Assembly: GCF_009547075.1 (NCBI RefSeq)
Contig: NZ_WIPH01000002.1
Coordinates: 1-64,000, forward strand
Origin: Gluconobacter aidae
GTDB lineage: Bacteria > Pseudomonadota > Alphaproteobacteria > Acetobacterales > Acetobacteraceae
Direction of reading: 5' to 3'
Length of the DNA: 64,000 nucleotides
The position numbers and the translations under genes were made by a program. The notes beneath the pieces were generated by a model. The model made no database searches. It had not been told where the DNA came from and saw only the letters and a list, made by a program, of their open reading frames with translations. Below, piece after piece: positions 17,769 to 28,400 of this stretch. The first letter of the stretch is position 1; each line of letters starts with the position of its first letter.

Positions 17769-18581
17769 TCATGCGTCCCTCTTGAAGAGCCAGTCAAAGA
17801 AACCGCGCTTCTCGACGGGAACCGAGACCTCGAGCTTCTCGCCGCTCAGGCGACGGGCTGCTTCGAAATAGGCGCGGGCAGGAAGGCTCGTAGGCGCAGT
17901 CAGCGTGACGGGCGCACCGACATTGGAAGACTTCAGCACATCCTCGCTTTCGGGCACGATGCCGAGCAGCGGGATGGACAGGATTTCGAGAACGTCCTCG
18001 ACGCTCAGCATTTCCTTGCGCGCGGCGCGGGCAGGGTCATAGCGTGTCAGGAGCAGGTGCTTTTCGACCTTCTCGCCCTGTTCGGCCTTCTGGGTCTTGC
18101 TGTCGAGCAGGCCGATGATACGGTCGGAGTCACGGACCGAACTGACTTCCGGATTCGTGACGATTACCGCCATGTCGGCGTGATACATGGCCAGTTGCGC
18201 GCCACGCTCGATCCCGGCCGGACTGTCGCAGATGACCCAGTCGAACTTCTCGCGAAGCTCGTCCATCACGCGGGCGACGCCCTCGGAGGTCAGCGCGTCC
18301 TTGTCACGGGTCTGGGATGCCGGGAGGATGGACAGCGTTTCGCAGCGCTTGTCCCGGATCAGGGCCTGCGACAGGCGGGCATCGCCCTGCACGACGTTAA
18401 TGAGATCGAAAACCACCCTGCGTTCGGCACCCATGACCAGGTCGAGGTTGCGCAGCCCGACATCGAAATCAACCACCACCACATTCTGCCCGCTCTGAGC
18501 GAGAGCGGCGCCGAGCGCGGCGGTCGATGTCGTCTTGCCGACGCCACCCTTGCCGGAAGTGACAACCAGAACCTTGGCCAT
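17769..18581 (-). CDS. minD: Septum site-determining protein MinD
   Basis: Membrane-associated ATPase that recruits MinC to the cell poles and is released by MinE. It starts [20 protein letters not shown] with the deviant Walker A (KGGVGKT) of the ParA/MinD group, has the switch region [12 protein letters not shown] and DSPAGIE, and ends in an amphipathic membrane-targeting helix ([13 protein letters not shown]). At 270 residues it is the family length. It is between minC and minE in the canonical order minC-minD-minE. Confidence 0.97.
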   Translation of the reverse strand: MAKVLVVTSGKGGVGKTTSTAALGAALAQSGQNVVVVDFDVGLRNLDLVMGAERRVVFDLINVVQGDARLSQALIRDKRCETLSILPASQTRDKDALTSEGVARVMDELREKFDWVICDSPAGIERGAQLAMYHADMAVIVTNPEVSSVRDSDRIIGLLDSKTQKAEQGEKVEKHLLLTRYDPARAARKEMLSVEDVLEILSIPLLGIVPESEDVLKSSNVGAPVTLTAPTSLPARAYFEAARRLSGEKLEVSVPVEKRGFFDWLFKRDA

Positions 18582-18723
18582 GAATACTCCAAAAAAACGT
18601 CTCTGCGGTCGGCGTCTGCCTATGACGGGTTACCGCAACCGGTTTCCCATTCTATGAAAGTTTTATACCCCGCGGCAACCTGCGAATAGGGGCGCTTTCG
18701 TGGCAGACCCATCAATTCGCAGT

Positions 18724-19452
18724 TCACGGCATCAGAGGCAGGACCCGGACGCGGTCCTCGTCCAGGGTAGCCTGCGCGGCCTGCCCGAGGATCGCGGGAT
18801 CGATGTCTTCCGTCACGGCATAATACCCGTCGAGGGCCAGCAGTTCGGCCAGCATCCGGCTTGCGAAAATCCGGCTCTGGGACTGTCCGCCCACTCCCGC
18901 GATCGCCCGGCCCCGCAACGTTCCGTATACGTGAATGGACCCCGCGGCCACGATCTCCGCGCCGGACGAGACCGATCCAAGGATGATTACGTCGCCCTGC
19001 ATGTGCTGGATGCTCTGCCCTGAACGGACGGTCTGCTCGATGATGAGTGTCCCGCCACCGGATACCGGCCCCGCCGCGCTGGCAGCAGGATCTTCCGGGA
19101 TCTCGACTTCCCCGGCCGGGCGGCCACCGTCGAGCGTTTCGGGCCAGTCCCAGTGCGCGACGGCCTGCCAGTGACGGTTTCCCCCCTCGATGCCGATGAT
19201 CCGTACACCGCGCCTGCGGATATCTTCCAGAAGTGTTGTGAGGTCCGGCGTGGTTTCGCTGACAAGGCTGAGGTCCAGAATGACCGGTTTTCCGGTGAAA
19301 AGGCCGCCTGAGCGGGCGATCTGATAGTCGAGACCTTCCAGCCAGAGGGGGAGGGGCGCCTCGGGGGACAGGACGAGCGCCAGGAAGGAGCGGCCGCGCG
19401 CACGGATGCGCATGGGGGTGTTCGAAGAGGGTGCGGAAACGGGATCGGGCAT
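18724..19452 (-). CDS. minC: Septum site-determining protein MinC
   Basis: Inhibitor of FtsZ polymerisation, delivered to the membrane by MinD. The N-terminal FtsZ-acting domain starts near MRIRARGRSFLALVLSPE; a Pro/Ala-rich linker near residues 125-140 leads to the C-terminal beta-helix with repeating turns (GDVIILGSVSSGAEIVAAGS, HVYGTLRGRAIAG) that binds MinD and itself. ATG at 19452 gives 242 residues; the frame is open to 19554, but that would overlap the divergent gene at 19530. A 142-base gap separates it from minD. Confidence 0.93.
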   Translation of the reverse strand: MPDPVSAPSSNTPMRIRARGRSFLALVLSPEAPLPLWLEGLDYQIARSGGLFTGKPVILDLSLVSETTPDLTTLLEDIRRRGVRIIGIEGGNRHWQAVAHWDWPETLDGGRPAGEVEIPEDPAASAAGPVSGGGTLIIEQTVRSGQSIQHMQGDVIILGSVSSGAEIVAAGSIHVYGTLRGRAIAGVGGQSQSRIFASRMLAELLALDGYYAVTEDIDPAILGQAAQATLDEDRVRVLPLMP

Positions 19453-19529
19453 CGTGAAAATCGTCGGACCTGTGTCGGGCAGTCGGTGAGGCTCTTGTGA
19501 GCGGGTATCGGCTGACTTAGAAAGTGGCA

Positions 19530-20198
19530 ATGCGTATCCTGCATCACCTTCCACTTTCTCCGCAATGCCGTCTCGTGAGGCTTGCCCTCAGCGAGAAGCG
19601 ACTCCCGTTCGAACCCGTCATCGAGCGGGTCTGGGAACAGCGTGAGGAATTCCTGCATCTCAATCCCGCGGGCGAGGTTCCCGTGCTGGTTGAGGAAAAT
19701 GGTCTGGCCGTGCCGGGCGGGCGTGTCATCTGCGAATATCTCGAAGACGCCTATCCCGATACACCGCTTCTGGGGCGTACCTTTGCCGACCGCGTCGAGA
19801 CGCGGCGCCTTGTGGACTGGTTCGACACCCGCTTTGCACAGGAGGTCACCCGCAACCTGCTTGGCGAAAAGGTCGACAAGCGCCAGTTCGGACGCGGCCA
19901 TCCGGACGGCAATGCGCTGCGGGCCGGCTATGCGAACATGCGCTTTCATCTCGATTATATCGGGTGGCTGGCGGAGACGCGGTCTTGGCTTGCGGGGCCT
20001 GCGCTGTCGCTCGCTGATTTCGCGGCCGCGGCCCATCTGTCAGCGCTGGATTTCATCGGGGATGTGAACTGGTCCAAGGCGCCTGCCGCGAAGGACTGGT
20101 ATGCGCGGGTGAAGTCGCGGCCCTGTTTCCGGGGGCTGCTGTCTGACAAGGTCAGTGGCATCACGCCGCCGGCGCATTACGCCAATCTGGATTTCTGA
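19530..20198 (+). CDS. Glutathione S-transferase family protein
   Basis: A 222-residue two-domain protein: N-terminal thioredoxin-like domain (MRILHHLPLSPQCRLVRLAL, with the cis-Pro region GEVPVLVEENGL and the gamma-glutamyl site ICEYLEDAYPD) and an all-helical C-terminal domain containing LSLADFAAAAHLSALDFIG, the N-capping box of GST folds. A Ser-Pro-Gln-Cys segment replaces the CPxC of glutaredoxins. ATG at 19530 is preferred over an in-frame GTG at 19524. It is followed after eight bases by the flavoprotein gene, so the two are likely one transcript. The substrate is unknown. Confidence 0.88.
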   Translation: MRILHHLPLSPQCRLVRLALSEKRLPFEPVIERVWEQREEFLHLNPAGEVPVLVEENGLAVPGGRVICEYLEDAYPDTPLLGRTFADRVETRRLVDWFDTRFAQEVTRNLLGEKVDKRQFGRGHPDGNALRAGYANMRFHLDYIGWLAETRSWLAGPALSLADFAAAAHLSALDFIGDVNWSKAPAAKDWYARVKSRPCFRGLLSDKVSGITPPAHYANLDF

Positions 20199-20206
20199 GA
20201 GCCGCC

Positions 20207-21385
20207 ATGATGAACCCCGATGTGATTGTGCTCGGAGCCGGTGCAGCGGGGCTGATGGCTGCGGCGACGGCCGGTCAGAACGGGGCGCGGGTTCTGGTTC
20301 TGGATCACGGTCCGGAACCGGGGCGCAAGATCCTGATTTCGGGCGGCGGCCGGTGCAATTTCACGCATCTTGAGACCGGGCCCAACTGTTTCATCTCGCA
20401 GAACCGCCATTTCGCGCGTTCCGCACTGGCGCGATACACGCCACAGGATTTTCTCAAGCTGGTGAACCGCTACGGTATTGCCTGGCATGAGAAGGCGCGG
20501 GGGCAGCTTTTCTGTGATGGCTCGGCCGGGCAGATCGTGGATATGCTGGTCTCGGAATGCCGGACCGCCGGATGTGAGTTGCGGATGCAGACCCGCATTC
20601 TGGATGTGCGGCAGGCGGAGCACGGCTTCATCGTCGTCACGGATGGGGGCGAGATCCGGACCGGGGTGGTGATCCTCGCGACGGGCGGGCTGTCCATTCC
20701 CAAGCTCGGAGCGTCCGACCTGTCGTTGCGGCTGGCACGGAAATTTGGTCTGCGGATTGTGTCGCCAGCACCCGCGCTCGTGCCGCTGGTTCTGGCGGAT
20801 GCCGATCCGGAGCTTGCGGGCGTGTCGCTGCCGATCGTGGCGCGCGTGGGCAAGAAGGGGCCGCGGTTCGAAGACGGGATGGTCTTCACCCATCGCGGGG
20901 TTTCAGGCCCCGCGATTTTGCAGATTTCGTCCTATCTTGAAAACGGCGAGGCAGCGCAGATTGATCTTCTGCCGGGGCAGAATGCACTGAATATGCTGCT
21001 GAAGGTCAAGAAAGACCGCCCGAAAGCCCTGCCGCCGAGGCTTCTGGAAGCGCTGCCCCAGCGGCTGGCCCGCGTTCTGGCCGTGGGCATGGGGGATACG
21101 ATGCTGGCGAACCAGCCGGATCGGGCGATCAAGGCGCTGGCCGAGAGGGTGTCGAACTGGCAGCTTCGCCCCGCCGGGACGGAAGGCTATGCCAAGGCGG
21201 AAGTCATGCGCGGCGGAATCGATACGCGGGATCTGTCGTCCCAGACGTTCGAAGCCCGGGATGTTCCGGGACTTTATGCGATTGGGGAGGCCGTGGATGT
21301 GACGGGCTGGCTGGGTGGCCATAACTTCCAGTGGGCCTGGGCGAGTGGTGTTGCGGCAGGGCAGGCGGCGGCCGGACATCGCTAG
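20207..21385 (+). CDS. HI0933/YhiN-type NAD(P)/FAD-dependent oxidoreductase
   Basis: Flavoprotein of the HI0933-like family (392 residues). The N-terminal FAD-binding fold has VIVLGAGAAGLMAA with GxGxxG, followed by the family signature KILISGGGRCNFTH. The C-terminal motif GLYAIGEAVDVTGWLGGHNF closes the FAD site. The family includes aminoacetone-oxidase-like and BaiN-like enzymes, and a physiological substrate is not established. Two consecutive ATG codons at 20207 and 20210 are both possible. It is eight bases downstream of the GST-like gene. Confidence 0.88.
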   Translation: MMNPDVIVLGAGAAGLMAAATAGQNGARVLVLDHGPEPGRKILISGGGRCNFTHLETGPNCFISQNRHFARSALARYTPQDFLKLVNRYGIAWHEKARGQLFCDGSAGQIVDMLVSECRTAGCELRMQTRILDVRQAEHGFIVVTDGGEIRTGVVILATGGLSIPKLGASDLSLRLARKFGLRIVSPAPALVPLVLADADPELAGVSLPIVARVGKKGPRFEDGMVFTHRGVSGPAILQISSYLENGEAAQIDLLPGQNALNMLLKVKKDRPKALPPRLLEALPQRLARVLAVGMGDTMLANQPDRAIKALAERVSNWQLRPAGTEGYAKAEVMRGGIDTRDLSSQTFEARDVPGLYAIGEAVDVTGWLGGHNFQWAWASGVAAGQAAAGHR

Positions 21386-21508
21386 TCGCTCTTTGCCACA
21401 GGATTGCCATCCTGACGTCCGATCACGCGGCAACCGATAAGGTGGTGATCCGTTTTCCGCTTTTCCAATTCCGGTTTTCTGAAACTGGCCGTTCAAGGAC
21501 ACATCGAA

Positions 21509-21754
21509 ATGTCTCGTTCCGTTTTCCGTCATGTTCTGCGTGCTGCTGCCGGTCTCTCCTTTCTGGGGCTTGGCGCCTGTGTCGGCACGGCGGCTTCCGG
21601 TCCCGTCGCGCCGGGCACACCGATCGCGGGGTATGGCTATACCTGCAAGGCGGGGATCTACACCTGCAAGATGCCGACGCAGGTTCCGCTTGGCGCGCCG
21701 TGTTCGTGCCCGGGTCTTGGTGCCGCGTCTTACGGGAATATCCATCAGCCGTAA
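21509..21754 (+). CDS. Small cysteine-rich lipoprotein of unknown function
   Basis: An 81-residue protein with an N-terminal lipoprotein signal (RAAAGLSFLGLGAC, lipobox LGAC) and a mature part of about 55 residues bearing four more cysteines in the order YTCKAGIYTCKMP and PCSCPGLGAASYGNI. The paired cysteines suggest disulfides in the periplasm. AAGGA lies nine bases before the ATG. I recognise the PLGAPCSCPG pattern as recurring in short alphaproteobacterial exported proteins, but no function is known. It is flanked by same-strand genes at moderate distance and is probably a separate unit. Confidence 0.65.
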   Translation: MSRSVFRHVLRAAAGLSFLGLGACVGTAASGPVAPGTPIAGYGYTCKAGIYTCKMPTQVPLGAPCSCPGLGAASYGNIHQP

Positions 21755-21800
21755 GACAGACGGCATTGGCCCCGTTGTGCTGAGGGGGTAGGACTGCGCC

Positions 21801-23033
21801 ATGCAGGAGAATATTTCCGGAATGGCGCAGTTTTTTCCCTGGATCGTGGCGGCTGTAGCGTTACTGGTCGCATTTCTGGCTGTGCTGCGGGGCGGCAATG
21901 GCGGTGGCCGGTTCGAGCGCCTGCTTGAGCGCGAGGCGCAGGAGCGCTCACAGGACGTCGAATATCACCGGGCACATCTGTCGGAAGTCGAGCGCGTCCT
22001 GTCGGGGCGACTGGATCAGTTCCGGCTGGAGACCAGCGAGCGGCTGAGTACGCTGGCGCGTAATCTGGGTCAGGATCAGGCCGAAGGGCGGCTCCTGCTG
22101 TCCGATGCGCTGCGCGAAATGGCGCAGAACCAGAACGAACAGATCGAACGGATCCGTGCGACCGTGAACGAACAGCTTCATGGCGCTGTCGAAAAGCAGA
22201 TGCAGACCAGCTTCCAGCGTGTGGTGGAGCAGTTCAGCGCCATGCAGAAGGCGCTGGGCGAGGTTACGAGTGTCACGGCGCAGATCGGGGACCTGAAGCG
22301 GCTGTTTTCCAATGTGAAGACGCGGGGAGGCTGGGGCGAAGCGCAGTGCCGGGCCATTCTGGACGATATCCTCCCCGAAGGCAGCTACGATACGAATTTC
22401 CGTCTGGGGACGGCCGGGGAGAATGTCGAATTCGCCGTGAAGATGCCGGTGCGTGGGACGGAGGCGCCGCCGCGCCTTGCGATTGACAGCAAGTTCCCGA
22501 CCGAAGCCTATGAACGGCTGCTGAATGCCGCGGAAGCGGGAGACGCGCTGGCTGAGCGTCAGGCGCGGCGGGAGCTTGAAAACGTCATCCGGTTCGAGGC
22601 GAAGAAAATCGCCTCCAAATACATCCTGCCGCCGGTGACGGTCGAATTTGCCGTGCTGTATCTGCCGACGGATGGGCTTTATGCTGAAATTGCCCGGATG
22701 CCTGGCGTGATTGACGAGATCGGCCGGTTGTATCGGGTGATGGTGATGGGGCCATCACTGCTGCCGGCGATGCTCCGGACCGTTCATCTGGGATATGTCA
22801 CGCTGACGCTTGAGGAGCGGACGGAAGCGATCGCCGGGCTTCTGGGGGCGACGCGGCAGGAAATGCTGCGGATGGATCAGGTTCTGGAAAAGCTGCATCG
22901 TAACGCCGGGACCATGGGCAACACGATCGAGGAGGCGCGTCGTCGGACGCGTGTGCTCGGGCGGCGGCTGAGGGCTCTGGACGGAACGGCTGATGAAATG
23001 GAAGAAGCTCTGGAGGAACCGGCCAGCTCTTGA
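21801..23033 (+). CDS. rmuC: DNA recombination protein RmuC
   Basis: Predicted nuclease-fold protein limiting inversion-type recombination at repeats. It has one N-terminal membrane segment (PWIVAAVALLVAFLAVL), a long coiled coil at about residues 40-140, and the conserved RmuC domain with GGWGEAQCRAILDDILPEG, PRLAIDSKFPTEAYERL and the late motif LPAMLRTVHLGY. At 410 residues it is typical. The C-terminal part is helical and charged. It is 46 bases after the small lipoprotein gene and 70 bases before the response regulator. Confidence 0.92.
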   Translation: MQENISGMAQFFPWIVAAVALLVAFLAVLRGGNGGGRFERLLEREAQERSQDVEYHRAHLSEVERVLSGRLDQFRLETSERLSTLARNLGQDQAEGRLLLSDALREMAQNQNEQIERIRATVNEQLHGAVEKQMQTSFQRVVEQFSAMQKALGEVTSVTAQIGDLKRLFSNVKTRGGWGEAQCRAILDDILPEGSYDTNFRLGTAGENVEFAVKMPVRGTEAPPRLAIDSKFPTEAYERLLNAAEAGDALAERQARRELENVIRFEAKKIASKYILPPVTVEFAVLYLPTDGLYAEIARMPGVIDEIGRLYRVMVMGPSLLPAMLRTVHLGYVTLTLEERTEAIAGLLGATRQEMLRMDQVLEKLHRNAGTMGNTIEEARRRTRVLGRRLRALDGTADEMEEALEEPASS

Positions 23034-23103
23034 ACACTTTACGCCATTAAGACCGATTTTAATTGGATGACATGGGGACGTGCCTCATGTGAGGATCATG
23101 ACC

Positions 23104-23829
23104 ATGACGTCCATACAAGAACATGGGGCGCCCGAGCGCACTGTCGGATCCTCTCCCCGGCTTCTGCTGATCGAGGATGACGATAGCATTGCGGCCGAGG
23201 TTGCCGAGGAACTCACGACCCGTGGCTATGAGGTCACGCGCGCCGCGACAGGGCGTGAGGGGCTGGATCAAGCCTGCACGGGTCAGTTCGATCTGATGAT
23301 CGTGGACCGTATGCTGCCGGAACTGGACGGGCTGACCGTTATTGAAAGTGTCCGGGCACAGCGGATCAACATTCCCGTTCTGGTGCTCTCTGCACTTTCG
23401 GCGGTGGATGACCGCGTGAGCGGTCTCAAGGCAGGTGGGGATGACTACCTGACCAAACCCTTCGCCATGGAAGAGCTTGCCGCGCGTCTGGAAGCGCTGC
23501 TGCGTCGTCCGACGGACAGCCGCGTGACGATGCTCCGGGTCGGCCCGCTTGAAATGGATCTGATCGAGCGCCGGGTGTTCCGTAACGGACAGGAAATCGA
23601 GCTTCTGCCGCGCGAGTTCCGTCTGCTGGAATACATGATGCGCCGTCCCGACACCGTGCTGACGCGCACCATGCTGCTTGAGGATGTGTGGAATTACCGG
23701 TTCGTTCCGCAGACGAATCTGGTGGATGTCCATATCGGGAAGCTGCGTCGCAAGATCGACGTGCCCGGCGAGCCGCCGCTCATTCACAGCATTCGCGGTG
23801 CCGGGTTCAGTCTGCGTGTCCCGGGCTGA
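23104..23829 (+). CDS. OmpR-family response regulator
   Basis: Two-component regulator: receiver domain (LLLIEDDDSI, phospho-acceptor Asp in DLMIVDRMLP, switch residues in PVLVLSALSA, Lys in DYLTKPFAMEEL) and a C-terminal winged helix (ELLPREFRLLEYMMRRPDTVLTRTMLLEDVW, given here in part: RPDTVLTRTMLLEDVW). ATG at 23104 has GAGG nine bases upstream; ATG at 23098 or GTG at 23080 are in frame but poorly placed. The cognate kinase starts inside its last codons, and the RND pump genes follow, so the pump is the likely target. Confidence 0.93.
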   Translation: MTSIQEHGAPERTVGSSPRLLLIEDDDSIAAEVAEELTTRGYEVTRAATGREGLDQACTGQFDLMIVDRMLPELDGLTVIESVRAQRINIPVLVLSALSAVDDRVSGLKAGGDDYLTKPFAMEELAARLEALLRRPTDSRVTMLRVGPLEMDLIERRVFRNGQEIELLPREFRLLEYMMRRPDTVLTRTMLLEDVWNYRFVPQTNLVDVHIGKLRRKIDVPGEPPLIHSIRGAGFSLRVPG

Positions 23830-25246
23830 CCCGCGTCTTTCCGAACTCTTCCGGGCTGATCTTTTCCGAACGGCAACGTTTAGGCTGACCCTGGCCTTTG
23901 TCGTGGCGATCATCGCGGGAATGGCGCTGCAGTTCGGGCTCGTTTACGGCCAGATGAGCGGATACGAGCAGCAGCGCTCGACGGATCTGCTCCAGCGTGA
24001 GGCCGCGCTGCTGGTTCACGAAACGCCGGCCCAGCTTGAATATGAAGTCCGCGAGCGCAGCAAGACCGATCTGCGCGTGATCCTCAACGGGGCGGCCCTG
24101 TTCGACATGAGTCGCAACCGGATTGCGGGTGACATCAAGAAATGGCCGGTCGGGCTTGAGGTCTCGCCCAAGACGCAGCGCCTGTGGGATGCCCCGCCGG
24201 GGGATACGCCCTACGAAATGCGGTATCTGGCCGTCGAGGTCGAGGGGGCGAACGGCAACCGCGACCGTATTCTCGTTCTGGCCCGCTCGCTGCACATGGC
24301 CAATGAGTTACGTTATATCACCAAGCGCGCGGCGCTGATGTCCGTCGTCCCGGTCGTTGCGTTTGCCCTGATGGCAGGGGTTTTCCTGAGCCACCGCGCA
24401 CTGGGGCGGATCAAGGACATGCATGAGGCGATTGACCGCATCATGGACGGCGATCTGCATGAACGTCTCCCGACTGGACGGGAGCGCGACGATATCGAGC
24501 GGCTGGCGGTCTCGGTCAACCGCATGCTGGACCGCCTGGAACATCTGCTGGACGAGATCCGGGACGTGGGTAATGACATTGCTCATGATCTGCGGACCCC
24601 TCTGGCGCGGGTGAAAGCCCGGCTGGAGCGTGTTTCGGCCATCACGAATGATCCGTTGGCGCTCCAGGGGGCGATTGAGCGCGCCACGCTGGATCTTGAA
24701 CAGTGTTTTTCCGTCATTACGGCCCTGCTGCGGATCGGCGAGATCGAGAATGGTCGCCGCCGGGCGGGATTTGCCATGCTCGATCTGCGTGAATTGATGG
24801 TCGGCGTGGTGGATTTGTACGAACCCATCGCCGAGACCGAAGGTGTCATGCTGGAGGTGCTGGATTCGGACGAACCGGTGCCGCTTTTCGGGGACAAGGA
24901 TCTGCTGAATGAGGTTCTGGCCAATCTCGTGGACAATGCGATCAAGTTTACGCCTGAGCCGGGAACCGTCCGGCTGAGTGCGGGGCAGGCGCCAGACGGG
25001 GCGACCTGGCTTCAGGTTGCTGATACGGGAATCGGTATTGCCGAAGACGAGCGCAAGGCCGTTATGGGCCGGTTCTATCGTTCGGATAAAAGTCGCCATG
25101 TCCCGGGAAGCGGGCTTGGACTAAGTCTGGTATCGGCGATCCTGCGGCTGCACGGAGCGTCAGTAGATATCGTGTCCACCCATCCCGGTCATACGCTGCC
25201 CGGAGCGGTTTTCACTATTCATTTCGCACCACCGGTCTCTGTGTGA
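23816..25246 (+). CDS. Sensor histidine kinase
   Basis: Inner-membrane kinase partner of the adjacent regulator, 476 residues from the GTG at 23816. Two transmembrane segments (FRLTLAFVVAIIAGMALQF and MSVVPVVAFALMAGVFL) enclose a periplasmic sensor domain of about 120 residues, followed by HAMP, the H-box NDIAHDLRTPLARVK, and ATPase boxes N (NLVDNAIKFTPEPG), G1 (DTGIGI) and G2 (GSGLGLSL). The GTG start overlaps the regulator stop by 14 bases; the frame is open further upstream, but that part would be entirely within the regulator gene. The signal is unknown; the pump downstream suggests an envelope or drug stress. Confidence 0.92.
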   Translation: MSRADPRLSELFRADLFRTATFRLTLAFVVAIIAGMALQFGLVYGQMSGYEQQRSTDLLQREAALLVHETPAQLEYEVRERSKTDLRVILNGAALFDMSRNRIAGDIKKWPVGLEVSPKTQRLWDAPPGDTPYEMRYLAVEVEGANGNRDRILVLARSLHMANELRYITKRAALMSVVPVVAFALMAGVFLSHRALGRIKDMHEAIDRIMDGDLHERLPTGRERDDIERLAVSVNRMLDRLEHLLDEIRDVGNDIAHDLRTPLARVKARLERVSAITNDPLALQGAIERATLDLEQCFSVITALLRIGEIENGRRRAGFAMLDLRELMVGVVDLYEPIAETEGVMLEVLDSDEPVPLFGDKDLLNEVLANLVDNAIKFTPEPGTVRLSAGQAPDGATWLQVADTGIGIAEDERKAVMGRFYRSDKSRHVPGSGLGLSLVSAILRLHGASVDIVSTHPGHTLPGAVFTIHFAPPVSV

Positions 25247-25416
25247 AAAAAGGTTGATTGTACCATACTGTGTCAATGTTTTCTGTGTGTCTTGATATTT
25301 AAATAGAATTTTCCTTGTCGTCTGGGTCTCGATGGATATGACTCGGATCAATTTGCAAGGGGACGCCCGTTGAGATTGACCGGACCAAGAAGAGCCCCAA
25401 GGGGTTGTCTGACCGC

Positions 25417-28400
25417 ATGAATGCTATTGTCGTTACCGCACTGAAGCGGCCTTATACCTTCGTTGTTCTGTCGATCATGATCCTGATCTTCGGAGTCAGG
25501 GCCATTGTTTCCACGCCGACGGACGTCTTTCCTTCGATCAAGATCCCGATCGTGGCTGTCATCTGGTCCTATACTGGGCTGATGCCCGATGACATGTCCG
25601 GACGTATCGTCTATTATTATGAACGCGCCCTGACAGCGACCGTCAGCAACATCGAACATATTGAAAGCTCGTCCTATTACGGGCGCGGCATCGTGAAGAT
25701 CTTCTTCCAGCCGGGCACCAATACGGCGGTGGCGCAGACGCAGATCACGTCGGTTTCCCAGACTGTCATCAAGCAGTTGCCGACCGGCGCTACGCCACCA
25801 CTGATCCTGGCGATGGATGCGTCTTCCGTTCCGGTCCTTACGCTACAGGTCAACAATCCGACCATGTCCGGGTCGGAAATCTACAACATGGCGTCCAACC
25901 TGATCCGGCCAGAGCTGATTTCCGTGCCCGGGGCGGCCATTCCCAATCCCTATGGTGGTTTGGCTCCGGATATCATGGTGGATCTTGATCCAGTCAAATT
26001 GCTCGCGCATCGCCTGTCACCCGAAGATGTGGCAGCAGCGTTGAACCTGCAAAATATCGTTCTCCCGGCGGGTGACCAGCGGATCGGCCAGCTCGACTGG
26101 ATGGTAAAGACGAACTCGACGCCTCTTGATCTGGCAGTGTTCAACAAAATGCCAATCAAGCAGGTCGGCAATTCCGTAATCTATCTCCGGGACGTTGCCT
26201 GGGTGCATCGCGGTGGGCCGCCACAAATGAATGCCGTGCTCGTGAAGGGGCAGCAGGCGGTACTGATCGTCGTTCTCAAGAGTGGTGATGCATCCACGCT
26301 TTCTGTTGTGAGCGGAATCAAGAAGCTCCTCCCGCAGGTCGAGACCACGCTGCCGGCCGGGACGACCGTCAATGTTCTGACCGATGCGTCGAGCTTCGTG
26401 AAAGAATCGGTTATGGATGTGGTGCGTGAGATGATCACGGCTGCCATCCTGACCAGTCTGACGGTCATGCTGTTCCTGGGGTCGTGGCGCTCGACAGTCA
26501 TTGTGGCGACGTCCATTCCACTCGCGATGCTGTGCTCGATTATCGGGTTAAGCATCGCGGGTCAGTCCATCAATGTCATGACATTGGGTGGGCTGGCGTT
26601 GGCGGTAGGTATTCTCGTCGATGATGCGACCGTCATGATCGAGAACATCGATGCGCATCTCGAGACCGGAAAGGATCTGGAGGATGCGATCATTGATGCG
26701 GCGAACCAGATCGTCATTCCGACTTTCGTGTCCACGACCTGTATCTGCATCGTATGGCTGCCGCTGTTCGAACTGACGGGGATTTCGGGCTGGCTGTTCA
26801 TGCCGATGGCCGAGGCGATCATCTTCGCCATGATCGCGTCCTTCATCCTGTCGCGGACGCTGGTCCCGACGATGGCGAACTGGATGCTGGCAGCTCAGGT
26901 CCGGATGCATCGCGATCCTGAATGGCATAATCGCAAGCTGAGTGTTTTTGGCCGGTTTCAGCAGGGGTTTGAGGCACGCTTCACCAGCTTCCGCGAGCAC
27001 TACAAATCCATTCTCGAAACCCTGATCTCGATCCGCGGTCGTTTCGTGACGCTGTTCCTGCTCGCGGCTATCTCATCCATGGCATTGCTGCTGTTTATCG
27101 GGCAGGATTTCTTTCCCGAGATTAAGTCGGGGACGATTGAGATGCACATGCGTGCCCCAATCGGTACGCGACTTTCAGAGACGGGCAAGATCGTCGGGCT
27201 GGTTGAGAGACGAATTCGTAATCTGCTGCCTGGGCAGGTCGTCAATGTTGTGAACAACTGTGGCCTGCCGCGCAGTCAGTTGAACCAGGCCATGATTCCG
27301 TCCCCGACCGTTGGAACGCAGGACTGCAATATTACCATCCAGCTCAGGGACGCGGAAAGCCCGATCTCCGAATTCCGGCGGCGGCTGCGCAAGGGGCTGA
27401 CCAATGATTTCCCGGGGACCATCTTCACGTTCCAGCCGGGCGATTTGACCGCGAAGATCCTGAACTTCGGCCTGCCGTCACCTATTGACGTGCAGGTGGT
27501 GGGACGTGATCTGACCGACAACTTCCGCTTTGCTACGCAGCTCGCCAAGAAACTGCGCCATATTCCGGGCATTACGGATGTCTCCATCCAGGAGCCGATG
27601 ACGCAGCCGACCATCATGGTGAACAACCGCCGAAGCTTTGCACTCGGAACGGGCATCACCGAGCGGGATGTCGCGCTGAATGCGCTGGTCACGCTGTCCG
27701 GTAGTGGCCAGGTCGGTCAGACCTATTACCTGAATGCGCAGGGCACATCGCAGCTGATCGACGTTCAGGCGCCTGCGAACTACTTGCAGACCATGAACGA
27801 TCTGGAAATCCTTCCGATCGACAAGGGGGATGGCAACCCGACCAATCGGACGCCGCAGCTTCTGGGTGGACTGAGTGAGCTGGTACAGACCGGAACACCT
27901 GCGGAAATCGCGCATTACAACATCATGCCGGTCTTCGATATCTATGCGGCACCTGAAGACATGGATCTGGGGACAGTCTCGCGTGCGGTGAACCGGATCG
28001 TGGATCACGAGCGCAAGCTGCTGCCGCATGGGTCGAGCATGGTGGTCCGCGGTCAGGCCGTGACGATGAATGACGCCTATGTCCAACTGATTGGCGGCCT
28101 CGCGCTCTCGATCGTGCTGGTCTATCTGATCATTGTCGTGAACTTCCAGTCCTGGCTCGATCCGTTCGTCATCATCACCGCCCTGCCGGGCGCTCTGGGC
28201 GGCATTTCCTGGAGTCTCTTCCTGACACACACCTCAATGTCTGTCCCGGCGTTGACCGGTGCAATCATGTGCATGGGAACGGCTACAGCCAACGCCATTC
28301 TCGTGGTGTCGTTCGCCCGTGAGCGGATGGACCATCATGGTGATGCCATTACGGCGGCGCTGGAAGCTGGTTATGAACGTATCCGCCCGGTTCTGATGAC

